Origin: Verrucomicrobiaceae bacterium
GTDB lineage: Bacteria; Verrucomicrobiota; Verrucomicrobiia; Verrucomicrobiales; Verrucomicrobiaceae
NCBI GenBank assembly: GCA_021151605.1
Contig: JAGKWZ010000004.1
Location: 5,505 to 69,504, forward strand
Direction: 5' to 3'
Length of the DNA: 64,000 nt
How positions within the stretch are numbered: position 1 is the stretch's first letter; each line of letters starts with the position of its first letter. Both the position numbers and the translations under genes were made by a program. Positions 16,782 through 25,267 of this stretch are shown one piece after another. The notes below the pieces were generated by a model. It searched no databases. It was not told where the DNA came from and worked only from the letters and a program-made list of their open reading frames with translations.

Positions 16782-17468
16782 TTATTTCTTCGCGGGAGCA
16801 GGAGCTGCGGCCACAGCGGGCGCGACACCAGGGACGGGATAGTCCTTTTTGAGGGATAGGAGGTAATCGACAAGGGCTTCAGCCTCTTCGGTGGGGACGA
16901 TTTCCATACCAGATTCTTCGGCGAATTTACCAGAAAGCTTGATGGCTTTGTCAGCCACAGGACCCTGGGCTTTACGGACAGTGTACAAATTCTTGAAGGC
17001 GGGCATGTTCGACCAGTCGTGGAGGGATCGCGGCGAGAAGAGCATCTGGTGGATGACTTCACGAGCCGGGGCGCGCCAGCCGTAGTTGGTAAGGTCAGGT
17101 CCGGTGCGGACGATGCCGAGCGGAGCATACGGCTCGCCGAGGTAGTCAAGGAGTGTGTTCGAGCGGGTTGGAAGAGCAGGACGTGGATCTTGATCTTGGC
17201 CAGAGCCTCTGCGCCAGCCGTCCAAGGCAAGCTGGGTGGGACGGATCATCTGGGTGTGACACTGAGCACAGCCTTCGCGGGCATAAATGATCTGTCCCTG
17301 ACGGTTGATAGGAGCAGGTGGGTAGTAGCCCTCGACGCCGTCTTTGTCCTTATCATAGGCGACCGGGGAGAGCGCCTGATACTTGAGGACAGGGATGATG
17401 ATGAGGCAGAGCCACGGAAGACCGAAGCTGGCGATGAGACCGAGGATGAAGGTGCGGAAGTTGCTCAT
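16782..17468 (-). CDS. CcoO-like mono-heme cytochrome c
   Basis: A 228-residue protein resembling subunit II of cbb3 oxidases. An N-terminal helix (FILGLIASFGLPWLCLIIIP) is followed by the CcoO signature GQIIYAREGCAQCHTQMIRP, then TGPDLTNYGWR and SPRSLHDWSNMPAF, which contains the probable Met ligand. The tail is Ala/Pro/Lys-rich. Its start overlaps the CcoN-like stop by four bases, so the two are coupled as in normal ccoNO operons. Heme-binding features are intact although the CcoN partner has lost catalytic residues. Confidence 0.9.
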   Translation of the reverse strand: MSNFRTFILGLIASFGLPWLCLIIIPVLKYQALSPVAYDKDKDGVEGYYPPAPINRQGQIIYAREGCAQCHTQMIRPTQLALDGWRRGSGQDQDPRPALPTRSNTLLDYLGEPYAPLGIVRTGPDLTNYGWRAPAREVIHQMLFSPRSLHDWSNMPAFKNLYTVRKAQGPVADKAIKLSGKFAEESGMEIVPTEEAEALVDYLLSLKKDYPVPGVAPAVAAAPAPAKK

Positions 17469-18946
17469 GCGTGGGCGGCGTGAGGGGTATCGTCATGCGC
17501 TGAGTGCAGCAACGTCGGAGCGGAACTGCGGCGGCCAAGACCGGCCACCATGAGCATGAGGTGAATAAGGAACCAGATGTTGGACCAGGTGATCAGCGTC
17601 CAAGCAAGAGCACGTGCGATGATGTAAGGGCGCGCATTCAGCGCGAGCTGCATGAAGTCCTGATCCCACATCTCAGGAGCATTGAGGTCGCCTCCCTGCT
17701 GAACACCAGCAACGAGGCTGGTCACAACGATGGTGGCGATGCCGTAGGTGGAGAACCAGAAGTGATTGCGAATCAGGCGAACGCTAAGCCACTCGCAGCC
17801 AGAAAGGCGAGGCACGATGTAGTAGATGGCTCCGAAAACGCTCATGCTGAAGAATCCATACACGGCGACGATCTGGAAACCATAGCTAGCGTGGGTGAAT
17901 TGAAGTGTGGCACCCGTCGTGTAGTTTGAGAGCAGCACCAAGATCAGACCCGAGATCGGATAGAAGAGGGCACCCAAGAAGGTGAAACGCAATGTCGGCG
18001 AGGTTGCGACGAGGTTGTGTTTGCCAAGTGTGGTAAGGTGGTGGTTCAAGCCGACAACACCAACAGGGATAAGGAGCAGGGTGCCGGTCAAAGCACCAAC
18101 GGAAGGCATCCAAGCCGGAAGAGGACCACCCATATATGCCTGCATTCCAGTCCATCCGCCGAGAATCGCGAGCGCCCAGAAGCCGAGTTTGGCAAGCTCT
18201 GCGCTAGCGATTGGCTGACCTGTGATCTTCGGGATGAAGTAGTAGGCGGAGCCAAGGGCGACAGGAGTGAAAAAGAGAAGGATCAGGCCGTGAACATACC
18301 AAGCATTGATTCCGGCACCCAAAGCGCCGAGGCTTGGAATGCAATGGAGGCAGACATTGGCGGTAATGAAGATCCATGGGAACCAGAAGCAGGCACCCAA
18401 GACATACCAAGAGCTGACCATGAAGCCTTCAGGTCGGAAGGCGCGGGCGAACATGTTCACCATCGGCCAAGCGAAAGTCAGAAAGGACACGAGAAGGATC
18501 GGCCAGACCCAGCGGGGCATTTCCAACCACTGCATGGAGGTATTGCCACCGAAAAGAATGCTAAGAAGGCCAAGGGTGATGGCGATGTTCCAAAAAACGC
18601 CAGCCACATAGAGAAGACTTTTGCCACTCTTGAGTTCCTGGCCAGAACGACGGGCCATGAGCCAAAGCATGACTCCCAGGCCGGCCTGGATGCCCCAGCC
18701 GTAGACGAGGGCGTTGAGATGGGTCGGCTGCAGGCGGCCAAACTGAAGAACAGGACAGTCACCGAGGAATGACGGAGCGAAGAGTTTGACCGCGGCGAGC
18801 ACTCCTAGAATGGTGGAAGCCATGAGCCAGAAGGCTCCATTGAGGAAAAGGAACAGCACTGGGCCTTTGACCGACTTGTCTATCGCCGCACGGCGAAGGT
18901 TGTCAGCCTGGAGGTCCGAGTCTGCGGATGAGGAATTCGTCTGCAT
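17465..18946 (-). CDS. CcoN-like heme-copper oxidase subunit lacking the catalytic site
   Basis: A 493-residue, about 12-helix protein clearly of the cbb3 subunit I family: QFGRLQPTHLNALVYGWG keeps the low-spin heme His (H76) and NAWYVHGLI the first helix-VI His (H219). From YYFIPK (235) to TLGK (309) it aligns without gaps to classical CcoN as I remember it, and there the CuB His-His pair is replaced by Q269-A270 and the cross-linked Tyr by G263. The GHVHxG heme-ligand motif is also not recognisable; FTHASYGFQ (H352) has at most one of its two His. Oxygen reduction is therefore unlikely. It lies between ActF and CcoO homologues, suggesting a structural or electron-transfer role. Confidence 0.85.
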   Translation of the reverse strand: MQTNSSSADSDLQADNLRRAAIDKSVKGPVLFLFLNGAFWLMASTILGVLAAVKLFAPSFLGDCPVLQFGRLQPTHLNALVYGWGIQAGLGVMLWLMARRSGQELKSGKSLLYVAGVFWNIAITLGLLSILFGGNTSMQWLEMPRWVWPILLVSFLTFAWPMVNMFARAFRPEGFMVSSWYVLGACFWFPWIFITANVCLHCIPSLGALGAGINAWYVHGLILLFFTPVALGSAYYFIPKITGQPIASAELAKLGFWALAILGGWTGMQAYMGGPLPAWMPSVGALTGTLLLIPVGVVGLNHHLTTLGKHNLVATSPTLRFTFLGALFYPISGLILVLLSNYTTGATLQFTHASYGFQIVAVYGFFSMSVFGAIYYIVPRLSGCEWLSVRLIRNHFWFSTYGIATIVVTSLVAGVQQGGDLNAPEMWDQDFMQLALNARPYIIARALAWTLITWSNIWFLIHLMLMVAGLGRRSSAPTLLHSAHDDTPHAAHA

Positions 18947-18964
18947 CGTGGAGAAGAAAGGCCG

Positions 18965-19351
18965 TTACTTGGCAGGGGTGGGAGCCGCAGGAGTAGTAGC
19001 GGCCGGGGCTGCGGGAGCAGGCACGGAGGCGGCCGCCTGCTTCAGTTGCGTGGGGGAGCCGGGCACCACCTGGGTGCTGGGAGCGGGCTTGCGAGATTTC
19101 AGAAGATCCAGCGTTTTGTCGAAGATCTGCCCCTTCTTGGCCGCGTCATTCAGTCCCATTTTGGCGACCAACTCGGTCTGCGCTTTGACGATCTCGGCAG
19201 TGTTTGCGAGGCGCTCAGGCGCACGGGGATCGACCTCACCGGGCTTTGCCAGATTCAGGAAAAAGGCGAGCAAAACGGCGAAGCTGGCGAAAGAACCGAG
19301 CACCCAAAGGAATGGGGAGCCGGTCTTCGGAGATGTGGCAGCGGCGGACAT
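18965..19351 (-). CDS. Single-helix membrane protein in the Act/Cco operon
   Basis: A 128-residue protein starting MSAAATSPKTGSP. One N-terminal helix (FLWVLGSFASFAVLLAFFLNL) is followed by a charged segment (VDPRAPERLANTAEIVKAQ) and an Ala/Pro/Thr-rich tail. It starts 8 bases after the ActF stop and ends 18 bases before the CcoN-like start. I do not recognise a family. By position and form it could be a small accessory subunit of the complex. Confidence 0.72.
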   Translation of the reverse strand: MSAAATSPKTGSPFLWVLGSFASFAVLLAFFLNLAKPGEVDPRAPERLANTAEIVKAQTELVAKMGLNDAAKKGQIFDKTLDLLKSRKPAPSTQVVPGSPTQLKQAAASVPAPAAPAATTPAAPTPAK

Positions 19352-19359
19352 GGATGAAA

Positions 19360-20700
19360 TCAATTGATGACGTTGGCGGACTCGAGCAGACGCGGGTCGC
19401 GGCAAGGATACAGGCTGTAATTGGCCAGACTGCGGAGGAAAAGGAAACCGAGGGTACCGATAACCCCAGCGAAGGCGACGACATCTCCGATCCATGCACC
19501 ATCCACAACAACTCCAACGCCAAGAGAAGGTCCACGCTCAGGGATGATGTTCCAGTAAATGTCCACGACATGCATGAAGAGCACCCAGAGACAGATACCG
19601 ATCATAACGGAGGGCTTCTTTTTCCGCGACTGCGAAAGCAGGGCAAGGAAGGGAGCGATGAAGTGACCGATGACGATGAAGATCGAAACATAGCGCCAGC
19701 CTTCGGTGTTACGCGTCAGGTAGAAGCGCGTCTCCTCAGTGATGTTGGCATACCAGATGAGGAAGTATTGGCTGAAGGCGATGTAAGCCCAGAAGACCGT
19801 GAAGGCGAAAAGCAGCTTACCCATCAGGTGGTAGTGCTCGTCCGTGACGACCTTTTTCAGGTAGCCTAGGCTGCGCAGCCAAGTGACGAGCAGAATCGTG
19901 ACTGCCATGGAAGACCAAGCGCAACCGGCGAAGATATAAACACCCCACATCGTGGAGAACCAAGCGTAGTCGAGGGTCTGGACCCAATCGACAGCCGCAA
20001 AGGTGATCGTCAGAGCGAAGAAGAGCAGCCAAGTGCAGGAGAACTGACGAGCCTTGATGGTATGCTTGATGTCACCATCGGAATCCTGCATCACCGACTT
20101 CCCGCGCAGCTTGCTTGCGATGAACCAGAGGACTAGGAAGTAGAAGAAGAAACGGGTGTACCAGCTAAAGCCGAAGTACTCGATGTTCAGATAACCGTAC
20201 TTCGCGGTGAGGACGTGCAGGTGTGTATTGGGCTCGATGTGTTTAGCTTCATCACCATCGGCCATGTGATGCAAAGCTTCATAAACACTAGTGCCATCGT
20301 GATGAGCATGCTCAGCCGCCGTGCGGTGCCAGTTCATCCACTCATAGAGCGGCTTTTGCACCGCAGGAAGCAGAAGCGGGATGCAAAGGATCGCCAATGG
20401 AAGGATCATGTTCGAGAGCTGCTCCCAGAGACGGCGGATCGCCACACCCCAGCCGGAGTTTGAGGCGTTGTGCAGCATGACCCAGAAACAGCCACCACAA
20501 ATGATGGTGAATGCAAAGAAGACAGCAAAGAGCCAGGAGTAGGCAAAGGTGTCTGTTTTGGTAAAGAACAGCACAGCGGAACCCAGAAGCCCCAGAGCAC
20601 CGATGCCACCAAGGGTGCTGATGAGCTTACCGCCTTTGGCGGGCTCGAACTTCTCTCCGCCTTGCGGTAGATCTTCAAAAGTGACGTGGTGATGACCCAT
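19360..20700 (-). CDS. actF: Alternative complex III subunit ActF
   Basis: A 446-residue, about 10-helix membrane subunit of the quinol:cytochrome c oxidoreductase called alternative complex III. The core shows DWVQTLDYAWFSTMWGVYI, the stretch I recognise as typical of ActF/ActC-like quinol subunits, and EHYHLMGKLLFAFTVFWAYI. A His-rich loop near residues 125-160 follows the third helix. ActF is thought to form a quinol-site membrane part. It starts 18 bases after the ActE stop. ActA, ActB, ActC and ActD, usually upstream, are not in the window. Confidence 0.88.
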   Translation of the reverse strand: MGHHHVTFEDLPQGGEKFEPAKGGKLISTLGGIGALGLLGSAVLFFTKTDTFAYSWLFAVFFAFTIICGGCFWVMLHNASNSGWGVAIRRLWEQLSNMILPLAILCIPLLLPAVQKPLYEWMNWHRTAAEHAHHDGTSVYEALHHMADGDEAKHIEPNTHLHVLTAKYGYLNIEYFGFSWYTRFFFYFLVLWFIASKLRGKSVMQDSDGDIKHTIKARQFSCTWLLFFALTITFAAVDWVQTLDYAWFSTMWGVYIFAGCAWSSMAVTILLVTWLRSLGYLKKVVTDEHYHLMGKLLFAFTVFWAYIAFSQYFLIWYANITEETRFYLTRNTEGWRYVSIFIVIGHFIAPFLALLSQSRKKKPSVMIGICLWVLFMHVVDIYWNIIPERGPSLGVGVVVDGAWIGDVVAFAGVIGTLGFLFLRSLANYSLYPCRDPRLLESANVIN

Positions 20701-20718
20701 GTTGGAAATGCGCGCGGG

Positions 20719-21387
20719 TTACTGGACGGAGACGTTGCCCTCTTTCACGGCCACTTGAAGGGCGCGGATGTAAGAGACGATGGCCCAGCGGTCACGGACG
20801 GTCAGATTGCCGCCGTAGGAGCCCATGAGCCCTTTGCCGTTGGTGATGACATCAAAAATAGCTCCATCAGGGCGATAGGTCGCCACGTTGGTCGGATCCA
20901 TAGAGCCAGCTTGATGGAAATTGAAGGCGGTCAGGATTCCATACTTGGAGGTGACACCCTTGCCATTGCCGGAAGCAGCATGGCAGACAGCGCAATAAAT
21001 ATTGTACTGACGCTCCCCGCGTTCGATCAGGGATTTATCCGCAGCAAGCTCGGCAGGAAGGCCGTCGCCGTAGAAGTCACCGATTTTGCCGGTGCTGAAA
21101 TAGTCGAGTCCATTTGTGAACCCGTAAGTGGCAGGCTTGGCGTCCGGCGAGGAAGCTGGGTTGGCGGGCACCTCAAAACCCATGGGCACGGTGTGTTTGA
21201 CAGGAAGACGAGCACCCACGCCATCGGCAAAGAAGTCATTTTTGACCTGATATTTCACCTTTGCCTGGTGATCCATGTCTGGGAAGATCTCGATCGGGGG
21301 CAGCTCACTCTTGCTGCCGCGTGTGCCGAAGGCCGCGACAACGATCGCGGCGACAAAGGCGTAACTGAGGAAGAAGTATTTCAACAT
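20719..21387 (-). CDS. actE: Alternative complex III mono-heme cytochrome c, ActE-like
   Basis: The start at 21387 (MLKYFFLSYAFVAAIVVAAF) gives 222 residues with an N-terminal anchor helix and a periplasmic cytochrome c domain. The heme motif is YNIYCAVCHAASGNGKG, and a likely distal Met lies in KGLMGSYGGNL. It resembles ActE, the mono-heme cytochrome of alternative complex III. It is the first gene of its operon: the upstream neighbour is divergent. A perfect TGTGA-N6-TCACA palindrome lies 27 bases before the start. Confidence 0.85.
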   Translation of the reverse strand: MLKYFFLSYAFVAAIVVAAFGTRGSKSELPPIEIFPDMDHQAKVKYQVKNDFFADGVGARLPVKHTVPMGFEVPANPASSPDAKPATYGFTNGLDYFSTGKIGDFYGDGLPAELAADKSLIERGERQYNIYCAVCHAASGNGKGVTSKYGILTAFNFHQAGSMDPTNVATYRPDGAIFDVITNGKGLMGSYGGNLTVRDRWAIVSYIRALQVAVKEGNVSVQ

Positions 21388-21730
21388 GGCAGGGCAACAG
21401 GGCCGTTCGGGGAGCTTGTGAAAAATTTCACAAGGAGACGGAGAGTAAAAACTTGAGCCACGATTGCAAGGACGAATTCTTTTTTTGTCCGCCACTTTTT
21501 CGAGAACCACTCAACTTTGCCGCACTCGTTTGGTTCTAAGCTAGCCCTTGTCTATTTCATCACTCATTGCCTGCTGTGTTGTTAAAACGGCCTATTTTCC
21601 CGGATTGCACCTTTTTAATCCTTTATTGAGCCTAAAAGAATGCCCAAAAAGAGCCTCAGTCTGGCAGACTTTTCGCGCCTGGGGAAGTTTCCTTTGCCAG
21701 AGAGGGACAGTCTGCTAGCATCGCCCCCCC
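21388..21730. other. Divergent intergenic region actE / greA fusion
   Basis: 343 bases without a gene, separating two divergently transcribed units, so it must hold promoters for both. It is more AT-rich than its surroundings, with a T-run near 21480. The only clear site is the palindrome at 21415-21434. No confident -10/-35 pair was found for either direction, and no Shine-Dalgarno sequence precedes the greA start. Confidence 0.6.
21415..21434. promoter_or_regulatory. CRP/FNR-type palindrome upstream of actE
   Basis: Two perfect 9-base arms (CTTGTGAAA / TTTCACAAG) around two bases, containing TGTGA-N6-TCACA, the consensus half-sites of Crp-family regulators. It is 27 bases before the actE ATG. 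A class-II activation site at -41.5 would put the transcription start inside the codon region, so repression or an RNA hairpin fits the spacing better. The regulator is not in the window. Confidence 0.5.
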
Positions 21731-23584
21731 ATGAATCCCGAGGCGCAAAATTTGGTAGCGGCAGGTAAAATCTCCACCGCAGACGCAGAAAAACTATCCC
21801 AGCTCGAAGCTGGAACCTTCGTCCTGCATAAAAGCTGGGGCGTTGGTCGTGTCTCCGAATGGGATCTAGTAGGAGGAGATCGCCTGATCATTGATTTCGA
21901 AGGCAAGCCCGGCCACGCCCTCAAACTCGGTTTTGCCATCAGCAGCCTGGAGATCCTGCCAGACACTCACCTGATGTCCCGCCGCCTAGCGGAATTGGAC
22001 ATTCTAAAAGAAATGGCCAAGAAAAACCCCACTGGCCTGGTTGAACTCGCACTCCAATCCAGTGGAAATAAGATGTCTCTCGATCAGCTCGAGGGGCTCA
22101 TCAAACCCCACATCATCGCCGAAGCCGATTACAAAAAGTGGTGGGAAGCCACCAAGAAGGTTCTCAAAGCAGCACGTCATATTGTCGTCCCTTCGAAGCG
22201 CCAGGACCCTCTCGTGCTCCGTGATTCCGGCGAAAAGCCCGGCACCGTCATGGTTAAGGAATATCTCGGCAAACGCGACCTGAAGGGCAAACTTGGCGTC
22301 CTGGGACTCATTCAGAAGGATCTCGATCTTTTTGAAAATGCCGCCAGTGAACTCATCCCCGTCTTTCAGGACATCTCGGACACCGTTCGCAAAGCATGGC
22401 GCCTTCATTTGAAGGAGAGTCTCCAACTGCTGCTCGCTCGTGACGAGATCATCGATTCCATCCCAGAGTGCTCTGCGCCCCTCGGTTCATTCAAGGCCTC
22501 CGACCTCGTCAGTGAAGCCCGCACCCTCATCGCTGAAAACGTCGCTGGCCTTCCTGCGGCCCTTTATGGCCGACTTTACCGAGCCTTCCCGGCTGCTTTC
22601 CCGGATCGCGGCTGGGTCACGGAACTTCTGAACCATCTCGCCCGCACTGGCGGACGCGCCGTGGGAGAGATTGCTACTGTGCTCGATGCCAATGGCGAGA
22701 TCGACGCCCTTGCCGAATACCTCAAAAAAGCCGTCCGAAATCGCACGCTCAGCCAGGATCTTCTCATCTGGATCTGCAAGGAGCGCGCAGGGCTCGCCAA
22801 ATCCGTTTTCAGTATCGACCTCGGTCATGCCGTGCTCGATGCCGTGGAAAACGACGCCATCAGCGGTGGCCCTAAACGTGCCGGACGATTGGAAGACGCC
22901 ATGTCTGCCGACAAGACCCTCGTCAGCGAACTCATGGAAGACGCCGACCTGGAACTGGTCAGCCTTTTTGCCAAACGCCTGCTCAACACCACAGCCTTTG
23001 ATGAACTCACCCGCCGGTCCCTCATGGCTCGAGTCATCAAAGCGCGTCCCGAAATGGAGTCCCTCATGGTGGACAACAACTCCGGCGCGCGTGAGGACAA
23101 CAGCCTTATCGTATCCTGGGAAAGCCTAGAGAAGAAAAAGGCGGAGCTCAACGAACTCACAACCGTCAAGATCCCGCACAACAAATCCGAGATCCAAATC
23201 GCCCGCGAAGAAGGCGACCTTCGTGAAAACGGTGGTTACAAAGCCGCTCGTGAGCAGCAGACCGTCCTCAATCGCATGAAGGACGAACTCGAGCGCGACG
23301 TAAACCGCGCCCGCGGCACCGACTTCGCCAACACCCCCACCGATAAAGTCGGCATGGGCACCATTGTGGAATACTCAGATGCCGCCACTGGCACACTCGA
23401 GACCCTGACCATTCTCGGAGCCTGGGATAGCGATGTTGAAAAGAATATCGTCTCCTACCTTTCCGAGCTGGCGAAGAGCCTCACGGGCAAAAGCGTGGGC
23501 GAAGAAGCCGAAGTTCCCACCGACACTGGCGAAACACGCAAAGTCAAGATCACGGCCATCCGCGCCTTCAATCCAGGCGCTTAA
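21731..23584 (+). CDS. greA: GreA domain fused to a long N-terminal region
   Basis: A 617-residue protein, against about 158 for ordinary GreA. Residues about 25-80 (GTFVLHKSWGVGRVSEW; LIIDFEGKPGHALKL) look like a CarD/Tudor-type RNA-polymerase-binding fold. Residues about 90-450 are mainly helical and of no recognised family. Residues about 455-617 are GreA: a coiled coil with the acidic tip EGDLRENGGYKAAREQQ, where D496 and E499 correspond to the catalytic pair, and a C-terminal FKBP-like domain. GreA rescues backtracked RNA polymerase. Long GreA fusions are also known in Chlamydiae, so this seems to be a form shared within the PVC group. Confidence 0.9.
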   Translation: MNPEAQNLVAAGKISTADAEKLSQLEAGTFVLHKSWGVGRVSEWDLVGGDRLIIDFEGKPGHALKLGFAISSLEILPDTHLMSRRLAELDILKEMAKKNPTGLVELALQSSGNKMSLDQLEGLIKPHIIAEADYKKWWEATKKVLKAARHIVVPSKRQDPLVLRDSGEKPGTVMVKEYLGKRDLKGKLGVLGLIQKDLDLFENAASELIPVFQDISDTVRKAWRLHLKESLQLLLARDEIIDSIPECSAPLGSFKASDLVSEARTLIAENVAGLPAALYGRLYRAFPAAFPDRGWVTELLNHLARTGGRAVGEIATVLDANGEIDALAEYLKKAVRNRTLSQDLLIWICKERAGLAKSVFSIDLGHAVLDAVENDAISGGPKRAGRLEDAMSADKTLVSELMEDADLELVSLFAKRLLNTTAFDELTRRSLMARVIKARPEMESLMVDNNSGAREDNSLIVSWESLEKKKAELNELTTVKIPHNKSEIQIAREEGDLRENGGYKAAREQQTVLNRMKDELERDVNRARGTDFANTPTDKVGMGTIVEYSDAATGTLETLTILGAWDSDVEKNIVSYLSELAKSLTGKSVGEEAEVPTDTGETRKVKITAIRAFNPGA

Positions 23585-23604
23585 ATCATCCCATTCATCC
23601 CCAG

Positions 23605-23636
23605 CGGCGCTGAGTTCCCCCTCAGCGCCGTTTTTC
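23605..23636 (+). terminator. Intrinsic terminator after the greA fusion
   Basis: A perfect 10-bp stem (CGGCGCTGAG at 23605-23614 with CTCAGCGCCG at 23621-23630), loop TTCCCC and a TTTTTCT tract, 20 bases after the stop codon. It separates greA from the trigger factor gene. Confidence 0.92.
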
Positions 23637-23697
23637 TGCCGACACAGCCCGCTCTTGCCAAACCGGCAAAGTCGCCTAGCCTGCGCGCCCTTTTTCC

Positions 23698-23720
23698 CCG
23701 GACCTGTGTGAGCTGTCCGG
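23698..23720 (+). other. Short inverted repeat before the trigger factor gene
   Basis: CCGGAC at 23698-23703 pairs with GTCCGG at 23715-23720, 37 bases before the tig start. It may fold in the 5' leader; no function is evident. Confidence 0.3.
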
Positions 23721-23757
23721 TCAAAAACCAACCGAAACCCCCAAACAGCCTTTCAAC

Positions 23758-25116
23758 ATGACCATCAACGTCGAACACCAGCCAAACTGCCGCGCCATCG
23801 CCCATATCAGAGTGCCGGGAGAAGAGGTCGCGAAGCAGCGCAAAGCCATCGTCGCCTACTACGCACAGAACGTCCGCCTCCCAGGCTTCCGCCCTGGGAA
23901 AGTGCCCGCTGCCGCCGTTGAAAAGCGCCACGGCGCAGACATCCAGTCCGAACTCGAGCGCCAACTCATCAACGACGGCCTCCGTGAGGCGGTAAAGCGT
24001 GAGGGATTGGATGTACTCTCCATCCTGGGCGTCAACGACCGTATCACGCACAGCACTGACAAGAGCTTTTCCTTTAGCGCCGAACTCAGCCTCACGCCAA
24101 AATTTGAACTGCCCGAATACAAAGGCATCCCCGTGAAACTCGCCCGCATCGAGGTCACCGATGCCGACATCGACCACGATCTCCTCCACCTGCGTGAACG
24201 CTACGCTACCTTTGAAGATGTGGAACGCGCCGCCGGCTTTGGTGACGTCGTTGTACTTGGCTACAAAGGCAGCCTCGAAGGCCAGCCGCTCGCCGAAGCC
24301 ATGCCAGACGCTCCAAACCACCTCCAAGGCATTGAGGAAAACTGGTTCCTACTGGATGCCGAAGAAGACTTCCTTCCCGGCTTCTACGCTGGGCTCGTCG
24401 GCATCTCCAAAGGTGAAGAACGCACGCTCGATATCACCCTTCCTGAGACATTCCCCTTTGAGGCATTGCGTGGCAAGACCATCTCGCTCGCCACGAACTG
24501 CAAAGGCGTAAAGAACAAGGCCATCCCAGCCATCGACGCTGAATTCATCAAGAAAATCGGCGGTGAAGACATGACCGAGGAAACCCTCCGCGGAGAAGTG
24601 AAGGAAGCCATCCGTCGCCGTCGTGAGCAAAACCGCGAAAACGACAAGGCAAACCAAGTCATCGGGCACATCGTCGAAAAGCTTGAATTTGACCTGCCCC
24701 AGGAAGTCGTGAACCGCGAAGCCCAGCGCCGCACCAATGACATCGCCTCGCGCGCCCTTCAGCAGGGAGTGCCACAGGAAGAGCTGATCAAGCAGCAAGA
24801 CGAAATCCTCAGCAGTGCCACCCAGCAGGCACGCAACAGCGTGAAAGTCAGCTTCATCCTCGGAGAAGTTGCCAAGAAAGAAGGTATCATCGCCACCGAT
24901 CAGCAGCTCATGATGGCCCTGGCGAACATCGCCGCCCGTCAGAAGAAGCCAGTGAAGAAGTTCGTTCAGGAAGCCCAGAAGAACGGAATGATCGACGGTG
25001 TCCGCGAGGATTTGATCCTCGAAAACGCCCTCCAGTTCCTGAAGGACAACGCCCAGGTCGAAGAAACCGAACCCGAAGCCGAGCATTGCGACCAGCATTC
25101 GCCCAAGGAAGCCTGA
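23758..25116 (+). CDS. tig: Trigger factor
   Basis: The ribosome-associated chaperone and prolyl isomerase that meets nascent chains; 452 residues, the usual length. The N-terminal ribosome-binding domain has the signature LPGFRPGKVP (residues 41-50). The PPIase domain lies about residues 160-255 (FGDVVVLGYKG, DFLPGFYAGLVG). The helical C-terminal domain follows (EETLRGEVKEAIRRRREQN). The tail is acidic and ends EHCDQHSPKEA. It is single-gene, flanked by a terminator upstream and a hairpin downstream. No strong Shine-Dalgarno precedes the ATG. Confidence 0.96.
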   Translation: MTINVEHQPNCRAIAHIRVPGEEVAKQRKAIVAYYAQNVRLPGFRPGKVPAAAVEKRHGADIQSELERQLINDGLREAVKREGLDVLSILGVNDRITHSTDKSFSFSAELSLTPKFELPEYKGIPVKLARIEVTDADIDHDLLHLRERYATFEDVERAAGFGDVVVLGYKGSLEGQPLAEAMPDAPNHLQGIEENWFLLDAEEDFLPGFYAGLVGISKGEERTLDITLPETFPFEALRGKTISLATNCKGVKNKAIPAIDAEFIKKIGGEDMTEETLRGEVKEAIRRRREQNRENDKANQVIGHIVEKLEFDLPQEVVNREAQRRTNDIASRALQQGVPQEELIKQQDEILSSATQQARNSVKVSFILGEVAKKEGIIATDQQLMMALANIAARQKKPVKKFVQEAQKNGMIDGVREDLILENALQFLKDNAQVEETEPEAEHCDQHSPKEA

Positions 25117-25138
25117 GCCAGACGCCCACATTCCAGAA

Positions 25139-25164
25139 TGCCGTCATCTTCCAAGGTGACGGCA
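25139..25164 (+). other. Hairpin after the trigger factor gene
   Basis: TGCCGTCA (25139-25146) and TGACGGCA (25157-25164) form a perfect 8-bp stem with a 10-base loop, 22 bases after the tig stop. No T-tract follows, so it could be a weak terminator or an mRNA-stabilising end. Confidence 0.45.
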
Positions 25165-25267
25165 GGAGGTGATTCAGCACGAGGAAGCCACTTCCACGCG
25201 GATCACCCCCACGAAAGTGAGGTGACTCGGGGAATGAAATCCCCCGGCAGCGAACGTTAATAGCCTC

